Below, one piece after another: positions 24,806 to 34,153 of a stretch of DNA of 64,000 nucleotides. The DNA lies in contig NZ_JALBYP010000021.1 in NCBI RefSeq assembly GCF_022678485.1, positions 186,001 through 250,000 of the forward strand. The letters run 5' to 3'. Both the position numbers and the translations under genes were made by a program. The number at the start of each line of letters is the position of its first letter. Positions within the stretch are counted from its first letter, which is position 1. This stretch comes from Aliiroseovarius sediminis (lineage in GTDB: Bacteria; Pseudomonadota; Alphaproteobacteria; Rhodobacterales; Rhodobacteraceae). The notes under the pieces were generated by a model, which did no database searches, was not told where the DNA came from, and saw only the letters and a program-made list of their open reading frames with translations.

Positions 24806-26638
24806 ATGATGAGAAGACTAACCTTGCCCGTCATCTTGCTGGTGCTGGGCGCGGGCTTCTGGGCCAGCCGTGACTTTCAGGAAATCGCCGCAGGTGTGGC
24901 GATTTTCCTGTTCGGGATGCTGATGCTTGAGGACGGGTTCAAGCTGTTCAGCGGCGGGTTTCTTGAGGTTCTGTTGGAAAAGGCGACCGCGTCGCTGCCC
25001 AAGTCGATGGGCTTCGGCATTCTGACCACTACGATCATGCAGTCCAGTTCGCTGGTCTCAATCATCACGATCTCGTTCCTGTCGGCAGGGCTGATTTCGC
25101 TTCTGGCCGGGGTGGGGATCGTGTTTGGCGCCAATATCGGCACCACGACAGGCGCATGGCTGGTGGCGGGGTTCGGGCTGAAGGTCAATATCTCGGCCTA
25201 TGCCCTGCCGATGCTGGCGGTGGCGATTGTGCTGGTGTTCCAGACCAACAAATATCTGCGCGGGGCAGGGTTTGTGCTTGCCGGTCTTGGGTTCTTGTTC
25301 CTGGGCATCCACCACATGAAAGAAGGGTTCGAGGCTTTCAAGGACCAGTTCGACCTGACGCGGTTTGCATTGTCGGGGCTCGTCGGGCTGGTGGTCTATA
25401 CCTTGGTGGGTGCGGCGGCGACGGTGGTCATGCAGTCCAGCCACGCGACGATGACCCTGATCATCACCGCGCTTGCGGCGGGGCAGATTTCCTATGAAAA
25501 CGCACTGGCGCTGGCAATCGGGGCGAATATCGGTACCACGATCACCGCCATCATCGGAGCCATGACCGCGAATTATCAGGGCAAACGGCTGGCGCTGGCG
25601 CATCTGATCTTCAACGTGGTGACGGCGGGGATTGCGCTGGCCTTCATCGGGCCGCTGCGCCTTTTGGTGGACACGATCGCGGCGGGCGTGGGCATCCCTG
25701 ACAATGATTTCAGTCTGAAATTGGCTGTGTTTCACACCGTGTTCAATACGCTGGGTGTATTGGTCATGCTGCCGCTCATGCGCCGACTGATCATCTTTCT
25801 GGAACGCGCCATCATTCCGCCGAAAGAAGATCTGAGCAAACCCAAATACCTGTCTGACGCCGTTGACGAGTTTCCGCAAACTGCGGAGGTTGCCCTTCGT
25901 CAAGAGGTCAAACACCTATACGACAACGCGGTCGAATTGATCGCGCATGGGCTAAACCTTCACCGAAAGAATATTTTCACAACCAAGGATATCGCCGCCA
26001 CGGTCCGCGCCAGCCGCCGCCCGGTCGATTTTGACCTTGACGAACGTTACGAGGCGCGGGTCAAGACGCTGTATGCCGCGATTGTGGAATTTACCACGCG
26101 GGTCGGCACCAAAGACATGCCGACCGATGTCATGGATGATGTCTACATCCTGCGCGACGTGGCGGGGCGTATTGTGCGCGCGGTGAAATCAGTCAAGCAT
26201 CTGCGCGGGAACGCCAGCCGGTATACCGAACGTCCACAGGGGGCTGTGACCGAACTATACAACCAACTTCGAACCGAGATTGCACGCATTTTGGTTGAAA
26301 TCCGTCAACTTGACCTAGCGGACCCGAAGGATCGCTCGCCGCTTTGGCTGGATCAGCAGCGTGTGCAGGTTGAACAGGACGCCCGCGACACCAATGACCG
26401 GATCGAAGGGCTGATCCGCAAGCGGCAGCTTGATGCGTCGGTCGCGACCTCGTTCCTGAATGACTCTCACTATGCCTATTCGGCGATGCGCGATCTGTTG
26501 GGGGCGGCGCGGGCCTATTACATCGCGCCCGAGGATGCGCTGGCTGAGGTCGAGCATATTTTGGGGCTTGAGGATGAAGAACTGGGCAGCCTTGTTGCGA
26601 ATGCGCTTGGTGATACGCACGATGACGTGACACAATGA
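24806..26638 (+). CDS. Na/Pi cotransporter family protein with PhoU-like C-terminal domain
   Basis: A 610-residue inner-membrane transporter of the NptA/YjbB type. It has the internal duplication of Na/Pi transporters: the first repeat contains QSSSLVSIIT and FGANIGTTTGA (about 72-118), the second QSSHATMTLI and IGANIGTTITA (about 211-252). After the last helix, residues 360-590 are helical and charged and resemble PhoU, as in bacterial NptA-like proteins that may export or import phosphate. There are two adjacent ATG codons at 24806 and 24809; neither has a good ribosome-binding site. Confidence 0.9.
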   Translation: MMRRLTLPVILLVLGAGFWASRDFQEIAAGVAIFLFGMLMLEDGFKLFSGGFLEVLLEKATASLPKSMGFGILTTTIMQSSSLVSIITISFLSAGLISLLAGVGIVFGANIGTTTGAWLVAGFGLKVNISAYALPMLAVAIVLVFQTNKYLRGAGFVLAGLGFLFLGIHHMKEGFEAFKDQFDLTRFALSGLVGLVVYTLVGAAATVVMQSSHATMTLIITALAAGQISYENALALAIGANIGTTITAIIGAMTANYQGKRLALAHLIFNVVTAGIALAFIGPLRLLVDTIAAGVGIPDNDFSLKLAVFHTVFNTLGVLVMLPLMRRLIIFLERAIIPPKEDLSKPKYLSDAVDEFPQTAEVALRQEVKHLYDNAVELIAHGLNLHRKNIFTTKDIAATVRASRRPVDFDLDERYEARVKTLYAAIVEFTTRVGTKDMPTDVMDDVYILRDVAGRIVRAVKSVKHLRGNASRYTERPQGAVTELYNQLRTEIARILVEIRQLDLADPKDRSPLWLDQQRVQVEQDARDTNDRIEGLIRKRQLDASVATSFLNDSHYAYSAMRDLLGAARAYYIAPEDALAEVEHILGLEDEELGSLVANALGDTHDDVTQ

Positions 26639-26707
26639 ACGGGAAAGACCGCCATATTGTTGCAAGAGCCATTCGACTGAGCAAACCGTTGAAAAAGAGG
26701 GCGTGCC

Positions 26708-26965
26708 GTGGGACTTGAAAGCACCATCGAGAAACTGGACAAGTATTTCGACCGGTTAGAGCAGGGCAAGGCGCAGAAGATCGAGCCCGAGCATGTAGAC
26801 GAAGTGATCCGCAAACTGGAAGCGCGCGCCCAACAGCTTGAAGCCGAACTGGCCGACACCCATAAGGACGCCAAGAAAGAGCGTGTGTGGCAGAAGATCG
26901 AACTGGTGCACAAACAGAAAGACCGCGCGCTGTGGCTGAAAGAAAAGCTGTGCGAGGCACCTTAG
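26708..26965 (+). CDS. Small coiled-coil protein of unknown function
   Basis: 85 residues, GTG start preceded by GAGG. The sequence is strongly helical and charged (MGLESTIEKLDKYFDRLEQG, then repeated Glu/Lys/Arg heptads) with one Cys near the end. Similar short proteins occur in marine Rhodobacteraceae in my recollection, without a known role. Its last 4 bp overlap the end of the convergent LysR gene. It may be cotranscribed with the Na/Pi transporter 69 bp upstream. Confidence 0.75.
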   Translation: MGLESTIEKLDKYFDRLEQGKAQKIEPEHVDEVIRKLEARAQQLEAELADTHKDAKKERVWQKIELVHKQKDRALWLKEKLCEAP

Positions 26966-27864
26966 CCCATCCGATAAGGCGCCAGGCTTTCGGTGAATAC
27001 TTCCATGAATTCCAGCGAGATCATCGAGGGTTGCTTCAACGTCGGGCGCACCAGTGACAGCCGGTGCGGGATGGCGGGCGCAAATGGTCGGTGATCCAGG
27101 CCGCGCCCGACATATTTGTGGGCATCCAGCGCACTGACCACCGACACACCGACGCCCGCGCAGACCAATTCGCAGGCCGCGGTGAACTGGCGCGATTCCA
27201 CCAACGAGTTGATGGCGGTGTTGGTCTTCTGAAACGCCTCGTTCAGGTCGCGGAAAAAGGTGCTGTCGCGCCTTGTGTGGATCAGGTTTTCATCCGCCAG
27301 ATCACGTGGCCCGATAACCTTCCGTGCGCTCAACCTGTGCCCTGTCGGAAAGACACAGACAGTGCGGATGTCGATATGTTCGCTTTCGACTGCCGGATGG
27401 CCTTCGAACCCGTCGGTGATGCCGAAATCATATTGCTCGCCCACCATCCATTCCAGAATACGCTCGGGCCGGTCAGGTTCAAGTGTCACGCTGACGCCGG
27501 GGCGATCACGCAAAAAGCTGGCGACGACGCCGGGCAGGTGGCTGGTGGCGAAGCCGGGCAGGCAGGCAATGCTCAGATGCCCGGCTTTCTTGTCGGTGAT
27601 GTTCTGACTGACCTCGGAAATCTGGGTCATCATGTCCAGCACGCGGCGAATATCGGGCAAGAGGTATCGCACCTCTTGCGTCGGCACCAACCGCCCGTCG
27701 CGCCGGTTGAAAAGGTTGAAGCCCAAAACGTCACGCAGATCGGACAGAAGGCGACTCACCGCCGGTTGGCTGATGCCCAATTCCTGCGCTCCGCGCGTCA
27801 TCGAGCCGTGAAGCGTGACGGCCATCAGGGCCTCTAACTGGCGCAGCCGCAGAGCATGTGTCAT
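26962..27864 (-). CDS. LysR-family transcriptional regulator
   Basis: 300 residues: a winged helix-turn-helix (about 5-65, with RGAQELGISQPAVSRLLSDL region) and a periplasmic-binding-like effector domain. It is divergent from ugpB at 28047, with a palindromic TTATAA pair in the gap, so it probably controls that operon. The sequence is nearer to the opine/octopine-type LysR proteins than to PhoB-type control usually linked to ugp; this is a guess by inspection. Confidence 0.93.
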   Translation of the reverse strand: MTHALRLRQLEALMAVTLHGSMTRGAQELGISQPAVSRLLSDLRDVLGFNLFNRRDGRLVPTQEVRYLLPDIRRVLDMMTQISEVSQNITDKKAGHLSIACLPGFATSHLPGVVASFLRDRPGVSVTLEPDRPERILEWMVGEQYDFGITDGFEGHPAVESEHIDIRTVCVFPTGHRLSARKVIGPRDLADENLIHTRRDSTFFRDLNEAFQKTNTAINSLVESRQFTAACELVCAGVGVSVVSALDAHKYVGRGLDHRPFAPAIPHRLSLVRPTLKQPSMISLEFMEVFTESLAPYRMG

Positions 27865-27898
27865 CCGATGATCCTTGTGCTGTTGGTTCTCGCTAGCT

Positions 27899-27917
27899 TT
27901 ATAATCTAGTGTTATAA
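27899..27917. promoter_or_regulatory. Candidate LysR operator between lysR-type gene and ugpB
   Basis: Two TTATAA hexamers separated by 7 bases (TTATAATCTAGTGTTATAA) give a T-N11-A type palindrome in the 182-bp divergent gap. LysR proteins typically bind such motifs; the match is by pattern only. Confidence 0.4.
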
Positions 27918-28046
27918 AACTGTTACAGCAAATACTCTTGCATTATGTCATACGTGATGTAACCCTTTTGCCAGACACGCAACAAAGCCTTTTTTGGGTG
28001 TGCGTGGATGACTGGGAAATGCACCGCTTGGTGCGAGGAGGATGAA

Positions 28047-29360
28047 GTGAAAAAGATCGTGTTTGGCGCACTTGCTGCCGCAACCACTGCGATGTCCCCG
28101 ATCGGGGCCTATGCGCAGACAGAAGTTCAATTCTGGCACGCCTTTACCGGTCGCTTGGGCGAGCTTGTGGCCGCGCAGGTCGAAGAGTTCAACAACAGCC
28201 AAAGCGACTACAAGATCGTCGCCAGCCACAAGGGCAACTATTCCGAAACGCTGAACGCCGGGATCGCCGCCTTCCGCGCGGGCGAACAGCCACATATCCT
28301 GATGGTGTTCGAAGTGGGCACCGCAACAATGATGGCAGCCGAGGGCGCGATCAAGCCGGTTTACGAAGTGATGGCCGAAAGCGGGGCGGAGTTTGACCCC
28401 GACGCCTATATTGGTGCGGTCAAAGGCTATTACACCACAACCGACGGCCAAATGTTGTCCTTGCCGTTCAACTCGTCCACGCCCGTTCTGTGGGTGAACC
28501 GCGACGCGATGGAAGCGGCAGGTGTGGACCCTGACACCGATCTGTCGACCTGGCAGAATGTCGACGAGGTGCTGGGGCAGTTGAAAGCCGGCGGCGAAGA
28601 TTGCCCGCTGGTCACCGCATGGCAAAGCTGGATCCATGTTGAAAACCTGTCAGCCTATCACGATGTGCCGTTTGCCACCCAGGAAAACGGCTTTGCCGGT
28701 CTGGACACCGAGCTTGCGTTGAACGGCGAAGCACAGGTGGCGCATTTGGCCAAGATGGGCGAATGGGCCAAGGATGGCGAATTCATCTATACCGGCCGTC
28801 GCAACGAAGGGGGCGCGAACTTCCGTTCGGGCGAATGTGCGCTGTTCACCGAAAGTTCGGCGGGTTATGCTGGCATCAAGGACGAAGCCGAGTTTGACTT
28901 CGACGTGCGCCCGCTTCCCTATTGGGAAGGGGTCGGCAATGCGCCGCAAAATACCATCATCGGCGGCGCGTCCCTTTGGGTGATGCAAGGCCACGAGGCC
29001 GAGGAATACAAGGGCGTCGGTGAATTCCTGTCCTTCCTGTCCTCGACCCCGGTTCAGGCGAAATGGCACCAGGATACCGGTTATCTACCGATCACCACCG
29101 CAGCGGGCGAAGCCACCCGCGAGGCCGGTTTTTATGAAGAGAACCCCGGCACCGATGTGGCTGTGAAGCAGATGACGGCAAACGAGCCAACCGCCAATTC
29201 CAAAGGTATCCGTCTGGGGTCGTTCGATCAGATCCGCGGTATCATCGACGAAGAGCTGGAAGGCGTCTGGGCAGGCGATAAAACCGCGCAAGAGGCGATG
29301 GATAGCGCCAAGGAACGCGGCGATGCGCTGCTGCGCCGGTTTGAGCAAGCCAACAAGTAA
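28047..29360 (+). CDS. ugpB: Periplasmic glycerol-3-phosphate-type binding protein UgpB
   Basis: Substrate-binding component of an ABC importer. GTG 28047 preceded by GAGGAGG gives a 437-residue precursor with a signal peptide (VKKIVFGALAAATT...) cleaved after YAQ; the upstream ATG of the longer frame lacks this. It matches E. coli UgpB closely across its length: FEVGTATMMA, LPFNSSTPVLW, the WQSWIHVEN segment with binding tryptophans, and GGASLWVMQG. UgpB takes up sn-glycerol-3-phosphate and glycerophosphodiesters, but related proteins can have shifted substrates. A hairpin follows before ugpA. Confidence 0.92.
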   Translation: MKKIVFGALAAATTAMSPIGAYAQTEVQFWHAFTGRLGELVAAQVEEFNNSQSDYKIVASHKGNYSETLNAGIAAFRAGEQPHILMVFEVGTATMMAAEGAIKPVYEVMAESGAEFDPDAYIGAVKGYYTTTDGQMLSLPFNSSTPVLWVNRDAMEAAGVDPDTDLSTWQNVDEVLGQLKAGGEDCPLVTAWQSWIHVENLSAYHDVPFATQENGFAGLDTELALNGEAQVAHLAKMGEWAKDGEFIYTGRRNEGGANFRSGECALFTESSAGYAGIKDEAEFDFDVRPLPYWEGVGNAPQNTIIGGASLWVMQGHEAEEYKGVGEFLSFLSSTPVQAKWHQDTGYLPITTAAGEATREAGFYEENPGTDVAVKQMTANEPTANSKGIRLGSFDQIRGIIDEELEGVWAGDKTAQEAMDSAKERGDALLRRFEQANK

Positions 29361-29372
29361 CCTAACCATCAA

Positions 29373-29399
29373 AAAGGCGGGCCATACCGGCCCGTCTTT
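29373..29399 (+). terminator. Intercistronic hairpin between ugpB and ugpA
   Basis: A GC-rich stem of eight pairs (29376-29383 with 29389-29396, one G-T), extended by A-T pairs, loop ATACC, ending in TTT. Such structures behind binding-protein genes partially terminate or protect the 3' end, so ugpB is made in excess of the permeases. Confidence 0.75.
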
Positions 29400-29417
29400 G
29401 CTATTTCGAGGGCCAAA

Positions 29418-30299
29418 ATGGAAAAACGCGTCACATTCCGGGGGTGGCTTCTGCCGCTATGCCTGATTGCCCCGCAGGTCATCATCTCGGTCGTGTTTTT
29501 CTTTTATCCGGCGGGGCAGGCGATCTGGCAGTCGCTATTCATTCCCGACCCTTTCGGACTGTCGATGCAGTATGTTGGCTTGGGCAATTTCGAATATCTG
29601 CTGTCGGACAAGTTTTATCGCGCGTCCTTCGTGACGACGGGCGTTTTCTCAGTTCTTGTCACGCTCGCCTCGATGATCCCGGCGCTGTTTCTGGCGGTGC
29701 TGGCAGATCGCTTGATCAAGGGGTCGGGCGTCTATCGCACGCTTCTTATCTGGCCTTATGCGGTCGCGCCCGCCGTCGCCGGTGTGCTGTGGCTTTTCAT
29801 GTTCAACACCCGCGTGGGCGTGGTGTCCTGGTATCTGGGGCAGTTGGGATATGACTGGAACCACGTACTGAACGGCAGCGAGGCGATGGGGCTGGTCGTT
29901 GTCGCCTCGGCCTGGGGGCGGATCAGCTATAACTTCCTGTTCTTTTTTGCCGCCCTGCAAGCGGTGCCTCGTTCTGTGATCGAAGCTGCGGCCATTGACG
30001 GCGCGCGCTTCTGGCGGCGTTTCTTCACCATTGTCTTACCGCTTCTGTCGCCCACCACGTTCTTCCTGCTGGTGGTCAACGTGGTTTATTCTTTCTTTGA
30101 AACCTTCGGCGTGATCCACACCATCACCTCAGGCGGGCCGCAGCAATCGACGACGATCCTTGTTTACAAGGTCTTTGCAGATGGGTTTGTGGGGCAGGAT
30201 CTTGGCTCATCTTCTGCACAGTCGGTGATCCTTCTTGTCGTGGTCGGGCTGCTGACCGTATTGCAATTCAAGTTTGTCGAGAAAAGGGTGCATTACTGA
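29418..30299 (+). CDS. ugpA: Glycerol-3-phosphate-type ABC transporter permease UgpA
   Basis: 293-residue permease of the carbohydrate uptake-1 type with six helices. The cytoplasmic EAA loop reads [20 protein letters not shown] near residues 190-209. The start [16 protein letters not shown] fits the family. It overlaps ugpE by the shared TGATG (1 bp). Confidence 0.95.
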   Translation: MEKRVTFRGWLLPLCLIAPQVIISVVFFFYPAGQAIWQSLFIPDPFGLSMQYVGLGNFEYLLSDKFYRASFVTTGVFSVLVTLASMIPALFLAVLADRLIKGSGVYRTLLIWPYAVAPAVAGVLWLFMFNTRVGVVSWYLGQLGYDWNHVLNGSEAMGLVVVASAWGRISYNFLFFFAALQAVPRSVIEAAAIDGARFWRRFFTIVLPLLSPTTFFLLVVNVVYSFFETFGVIHTITSGGPQQSTTILVYKVFADGFVGQDLGSSSAQSVILLVVVGLLTVLQFKFVEKRVHY

Positions 30300-31156
30300 T
30301 GGCGCGCGAACATCATGGCATGGTGGAAAAACGTGGGGCAGGGCTGTGGCTGACTCACGTTCTGATGATCCTTGGCGTTTTGGTGATCTTTTTCCCGATC
30401 TGGCTGGCTTTTGTGGCCTCGACCGTCACGCAACCCGAGATCGTGCGCCCGCCAATGCCGCTTTGGCCGGGTAATCAGTTCCTTGCAAACTACAAGGCGG
30501 CATTGTTTTCCGGTGTGAACGTGCCGGTTGCGACGATGCTGTTCAACTCGCTGGTGATGGCGATTGGCATTGCGGTGGGCAAGATCATCATTTCGCTTCT
30601 GTCGGCCTTCGCGATCGTCTATTTCCGATTTCCGGGGCGCAATTTCTTTTTCTGGATGATCTTCCTGACCCTGATGCTGCCGGTCGAGGTGCGGATCGTC
30701 CCGACCTACGAGGTTGTGGCAGGCTTCGGGATGCTCAACAGCTATTCCGGGCTGATCTTCCCACTGATCGCGTCGGCCACCGCAACCTTCCTGTTTCGCC
30801 AGTTTTTCCTGACTATCCCCGATGAATTGGCCGAGGCCGCCCGCGTCGACGGCGCCCGCCCGATGCGGTTCTTCTGGGATATCGTCGTCCCGATGAGCCG
30901 CACAAACGTCGCCGCCCTGTTCGTGATCCTGTTCATCTATGGCTGGAACCAATACCTGTGGCCGCTTTTGATCACCACGGACCCCGAAATGAACACCATC
31001 GTCATGGGCATCAAGCAGATGTTCCCGTCTGGCGATGACGTGGCGGATTGGCCGGTCATCATGGCGACCTCGATCCTTGCGATGATCCCGCCCGTGATCG
31101 TCGTGGTGTCGATGCAAAAACTCTTCATTCGTGGCCTTGTAGATAGCGAGAAATAA
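30299..31156 (+). CDS. ugpE: Glycerol-3-phosphate-type ABC transporter permease UgpE
   Basis: 285 residues, six helices, second permease of the importer. The EAA loop is [20 protein letters not shown] near residues 179-198. It closely resembles UgpE: after helix 1 comes the [11 protein letters not shown] segment. It is followed after 3 bp by the ATPase gene. A long His/Asp-rich frame on the opposite strand over it is a shadow. Confidence 0.95.
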   Translation: MAREHHGMVEKRGAGLWLTHVLMILGVLVIFFPIWLAFVASTVTQPEIVRPPMPLWPGNQFLANYKAALFSGVNVPVATMLFNSLVMAIGIAVGKIIISLLSAFAIVYFRFPGRNFFFWMIFLTLMLPVEVRIVPTYEVVAGFGMLNSYSGLIFPLIASATATFLFRQFFLTIPDELAEAARVDGARPMRFFWDIVVPMSRTNVAALFVILFIYGWNQYLWPLLITTDPEMNTIVMGIKQMFPSGDDVADWPVIMATSILAMIPPVIVVVSMQKLFIRGLVDSEK

Positions 31157-31159
31157 TCA

Positions 31160-32215
31160 ATGGCAACCGTGACGCTGAAAGACATCAAGAAAAGCTTTGG
31201 CCCAGTGGACGTGATCCACGGCATCAGCGCCCAGATCGAGGACGGAGAGTTCATCGTGATTGTCGGCCCCTCGGGCTGTGGCAAGTCCACGCTCTTGCGC
31301 ATGGTGGCGGGGTTAGAAACCGTGACCTCGGGCGAGGTGCTGATCGGGGGCGAGCGCGCAAATGACAAGGAACCGATGGATCGCGACATCGCCATGGTGT
31401 TCCAGAACTATGCGCTTTATCCGCATATGTCTGTGGCGCAGAATATGGGCTATGGGCTGAAGATCGCCGGGATGCCGAAGGATGAGATCGCCCGCAAAGT
31501 GCATGAAGCGGCGGAATTGTTACAGCTTGAGGCTTTGCTGGATCGCCGCCCCAAGCAATTGTCCGGCGGGCAGCGTCAGCGCGTCGCCATGGGGCGCGCG
31601 ATTGTGCGCGAACCAGCCGTATTTCTGTTTGACGAGCCGCTGTCCAACCTTGACGCCAAGCTGCGCGTCCAGATGCGGCTGGAAATCAAAGAGTTGCAAT
31701 CAAAGCTCGGCATCACCGCGCTGTATGTGACCCATGATCAGGTCGAAGCGATGACGATGGCGGACCGGATGATTGTCATGAATGCAGGTGTGGCCGAACA
31801 GATCGGCACCCCGCTTGAGGTCTATGAGACCCCGCGCACGCTGTTTGCCGCACAGTTTATCGGCAGTCCCGCGATGAACATTCTGGATGCAGAAGTGCAG
31901 GGCGGGCAGGTGCGGATCGGTGACGCGCAAGTGGCCAAGACCAGTTATCGCGATGGGCCGATCAAGCTGGGCATTCGGCCTGAACATGTCACGGTGGACG
32001 ACGCTGGCCCGCTGGCCCTGTCGGTCGATCTGTCCGAACCACTGGGCGCCAACACGCTGCTGCATGGCCGCTTGCAGGGGTCAAACGCGGCCTTCACCGC
32101 CAGCTTGCCGGGCGTCCATCCCCTGCAATCGCGGGGTCAGGTCACGCACCTGTCCGTTCAACCGGGGCACGCGCATCTGTTTGACCCCGACAGCCATTTG
32201 CGGATCGAGGATTAA
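31160..32215 (+). CDS. ugpC: ABC transporter ATP-binding protein UgpC
   Basis: 351-residue MalK-type ATPase that powers the ugp importer. Walker [10 protein letters not shown] near 36-44, Q-loop MVFQNYALYPHM, signature [14 protein letters not shown] near 134-147, Walker [12 protein letters not shown]; the C-terminal TOBE/OB domain carries the IGSPAMN motif typical of the UgpC/MalK group. It ends 10 bp before the convergent GntR gene. Confidence 0.95.
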   Translation: MATVTLKDIKKSFGPVDVIHGISAQIEDGEFIVIVGPSGCGKSTLLRMVAGLETVTSGEVLIGGERANDKEPMDRDIAMVFQNYALYPHMSVAQNMGYGLKIAGMPKDEIARKVHEAAELLQLEALLDRRPKQLSGGQRQRVAMGRAIVREPAVFLFDEPLSNLDAKLRVQMRLEIKELQSKLGITALYVTHDQVEAMTMADRMIVMNAGVAEQIGTPLEVYETPRTLFAAQFIGSPAMNILDAEVQGGQVRIGDAQVAKTSYRDGPIKLGIRPEHVTVDDAGPLALSVDLSEPLGANTLLHGRLQGSNAAFTASLPGVHPLQSRGQVTHLSVQPGHAHLFDPDSHLRIED

Positions 32216-32225
32216 TCCTCCCCGG

Positions 32226-32975
32226 TCAGTCCAGCCGCAGCTCGGACACGAAATCGTATAGATCCGGGCGATACAGGCCGCTGGTGAACTCAATCGGGCG
32301 TCCGGTGGGCAGGTATCCGGTCCGCTCGATTTTCAGAACAGCCGTGCCTTGGGGCAGGTTGAACACCAGTGCATCCGGCGCGGTCAGGTTGGTTGCGGTC
32401 ACACGCTGAATGGCGCGGGTCGGCGCCTGACCCGAGGTGCGCAGCACTGTATAAAGCGACAGATCGACCCGGTCAGGTTGGGGCAGAATGTCAGCGGGCA
32501 ATGTTGATTGTTCCAGCGCCATCGGCGTTCCATCCGCCCGCCTGAGCCGCGTCAGCCGTGCGACCTGATCACCTGCCGACAGCCCCAGCGACAGCATCTC
32601 GGCGCTGGTGGGGCGGTGAAGTCCGTGCGACAGTGTTTCGCTGGTCGGAGTCATGCCGCGGGCCTGCATGGTTTCGGTAAAAGACACGAGCGAGGACAGA
32701 GATTGCTCAAGCTTCGGGGCGGGTGGGCGCACGAACGAACCCGCGCCGTGACGCTGCTCGATCAGCCCGTCGGCGGCAAGCTGGCCGATGGCTTTGCGCA
32801 CTGTCACGCGGCTAACGTCAGCGGCGCGCGCCAGATCGCGTTCGGGTGGAAGGGGATCACCGGGCGCCAGATCGCCGCAGTCGATTGCCGTCCGTATGAG
32901 GCGGTGCAATTGTAAGTATCGCGGGCCGCGTCCGGGGCGAAACCAGTTTGAGGGTATATGCATTGGACGTCCCAT
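32226..32975 (-). CDS. GntR/HutC-type repressor, probably of the N-acetylglucosamine operon
   Basis: 249 residues: GntR winged helix (about 15-80, including LPPERDLARAADVSRVTVRKAI) and a C-terminal UTRA effector domain, the plan of NagR/DasR/HutC. It is divergent from the SIS-deaminase, kinase and nagA genes and the gap holds repeated TGGTAT boxes, so it probably senses a GlcNAc phosphate ester and represses that operon and itself. ATG 32963 (MHIPSNWF) is a possible shorter start. Confidence 0.9.
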   Translation of the reverse strand: MGRPMHIPSNWFRPGRGPRYLQLHRLIRTAIDCGDLAPGDPLPPERDLARAADVSRVTVRKAIGQLAADGLIEQRHGAGSFVRPPAPKLEQSLSSLVSFTETMQARGMTPTSETLSHGLHRPTSAEMLSLGLSAGDQVARLTRLRRADGTPMALEQSTLPADILPQPDRVDLSLYTVLRTSGQAPTRAIQRVTATNLTAPDALVFNLPQGTAVLKIERTGYLPTGRPIEFTSGLYRPDLYDFVSELRLD

Positions 32976-32977
32976 CT

Positions 32978-33000
32978 TTGGTATCTATTAATAATACCAA
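32978..33000. promoter_or_regulatory. Inverted repeat TTGGTAT-N9-ATACCAA, candidate GntR operator
   Basis: Perfect 7-bp arms (32978-32984 and 32994-33000), beginning 3 bp upstream of the GntR start codon at 32975, so binding would block its transcription. The same TGGTAT word recurs at 33042 and 33053. Confidence 0.6.
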
Positions 33001-33040
33001 TAATGGCCTAGGCGCAAGCTGTACACTCCAGGTGGCTATA

Positions 33041-33058
33041 TTGGTATTATAATGGTAT
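33041..33058. promoter_or_regulatory. Second TGGTAT cluster overlapping a TATAAT-like box
   Basis: TTGGTATTATAATGGTAT carries the operator word twice as a direct repeat, 11 bases apart, and includes TATAAT at 33048-33053, possibly the -10 of the nag operon. I see no convincing -35 at the usual spacing. Confidence 0.45.
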
Positions 33059-33148
33059 CTATAGGGGCAAAATTTGCTATGCAGGGGGGACCTTCGATTC
33101 GTGGCCCAGCCAAAAGGCACGGTCCCCATAGCTATGGAAGATGGAAAA

Positions 33149-34153
33149 ATGAGCATTGAGACAAAGCCCCATGGGCATCTGATGGCCGCCGAAAGTGCCG
33201 AGGCGATGGACGTGTTCTGCCGCACCGCGACCCAATCCATCGATGCGAATGGGCTGGCGCAGGTCAAGGCGATCTTCACTATCGCGCGCGGGTCGTCGGA
33301 TGCGGCGGCCAATATCCTTTCTTACGAGTTCATGCGCGAACTGTCCGTGCCCGTTACCTCGCTACCGCCATCTGTGTTTTCACTGGGCAAGGGGGTCTGT
33401 TTTGACAATTTCGGCGCGCTGGTGATCAGCCAGTCGGGCGCCAGCGACGATTTGGTGCGCGCCGCGAAAGGAGCGGGCGCAAACGGCGCCAATGTAGTCG
33501 CGATCACCAACAAACCCGACAGCGCGGTTGAACAAGCGGCGCACACCACGGTGCCTATCGGCGCAGGCGCCGAATTGGCGGTGCCCGCCACCAAGACCGT
33601 GATTGGATCGGTCGCTGCGGGTATGGCCCTGCTGGGCGGCATCGCGCACGAGTACCGTGCGCGGGTTCAAACGTCAGTTGCCAGTTTGAAGGATGCGCCC
33701 GGCACGCATCCGCACGCCAAGGCGCTGCAAGCCGCGCTTCTCAGGGCGCGCAATGTTTATGTAATCGGGCGGGATACCGGTTTTGGTGCGGCGGAAGAGG
33801 TGGCGCTGAAGCTCAAGGAATGCTGCGCGCTTCATGCCGAGGCCTATTCAGCATCCGAAGTGCTGCACGGCCCCCTGCAACTGGCGACAAATCCGTTGAT
33901 GGTGCTGATCCTTGATACCGGCGCCGACAAGATACAGACCAGCCTTGACCAGGCCGAAGCCCGGTTCCGCGCGGTTGGCTGTGATGTGCACCGGATTTCG
34001 CCCGCTGATCTGGATTTGGTGGACCTTACCCCAGCGGCGGCGGCGGCTTATCTTCTGGCGCTGATGTATCCAGTGGTCCTGAACACTGCGCTGGCCCTGG
34101 GGCTGAACCCGGACGCGCCTGAAACGTTGTCCAAGGTGACACAAACCACATGA
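33149..34153 (+). CDS. SIS-domain glucosamine-6-phosphate deaminase (NagB-II/GlmS-like)
   Basis: A 334-residue double SIS-domain protein like the isomerase half of GlmS, without the glutaminase domain. The motifs RGSSDAAANI, ISQSGASDDL (about 95-105) and the C-terminal GLNPDAPETLSKVT match deaminases of this type, which convert glucosamine-6-phosphate to fructose-6-phosphate and ammonia. It substitutes for a classical NagB, which is absent here. ATG 33149 is preceded by GGAAGATGGA; alternative ATGs at 33134 and 33074 have no better site. It overlaps the kinase gene by ATGA. Confidence 0.85.
   Translation: MSIETKPHGHLMAAESAEAMDVFCRTATQSIDANGLAQVKAIFTIARGSSDAAANILSYEFMRELSVPVTSLPPSVFSLGKGVCFDNFGALVISQSGASDDLVRAAKGAGANGANVVAITNKPDSAVEQAAHTTVPIGAGAELAVPATKTVIGSVAAGMALLGGIAHEYRARVQTSVASLKDAPGTHPHAKALQAALLRARNVYVIGRDTGFGAAEEVALKLKECCALHAEAYSASEVLHGPLQLATNPLMVLILDTGADKIQTSLDQAEARFRAVGCDVHRISPADLDLVDLTPAAAAAYLLALMYPVVLNTALALGLNPDAPETLSKVTQTT

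Noticed and set aside
30293-31117. His/Asp-rich minus-strand frame opposite ugpE
   Set aside because: Shadow of ugpE codon bias; no start signal.
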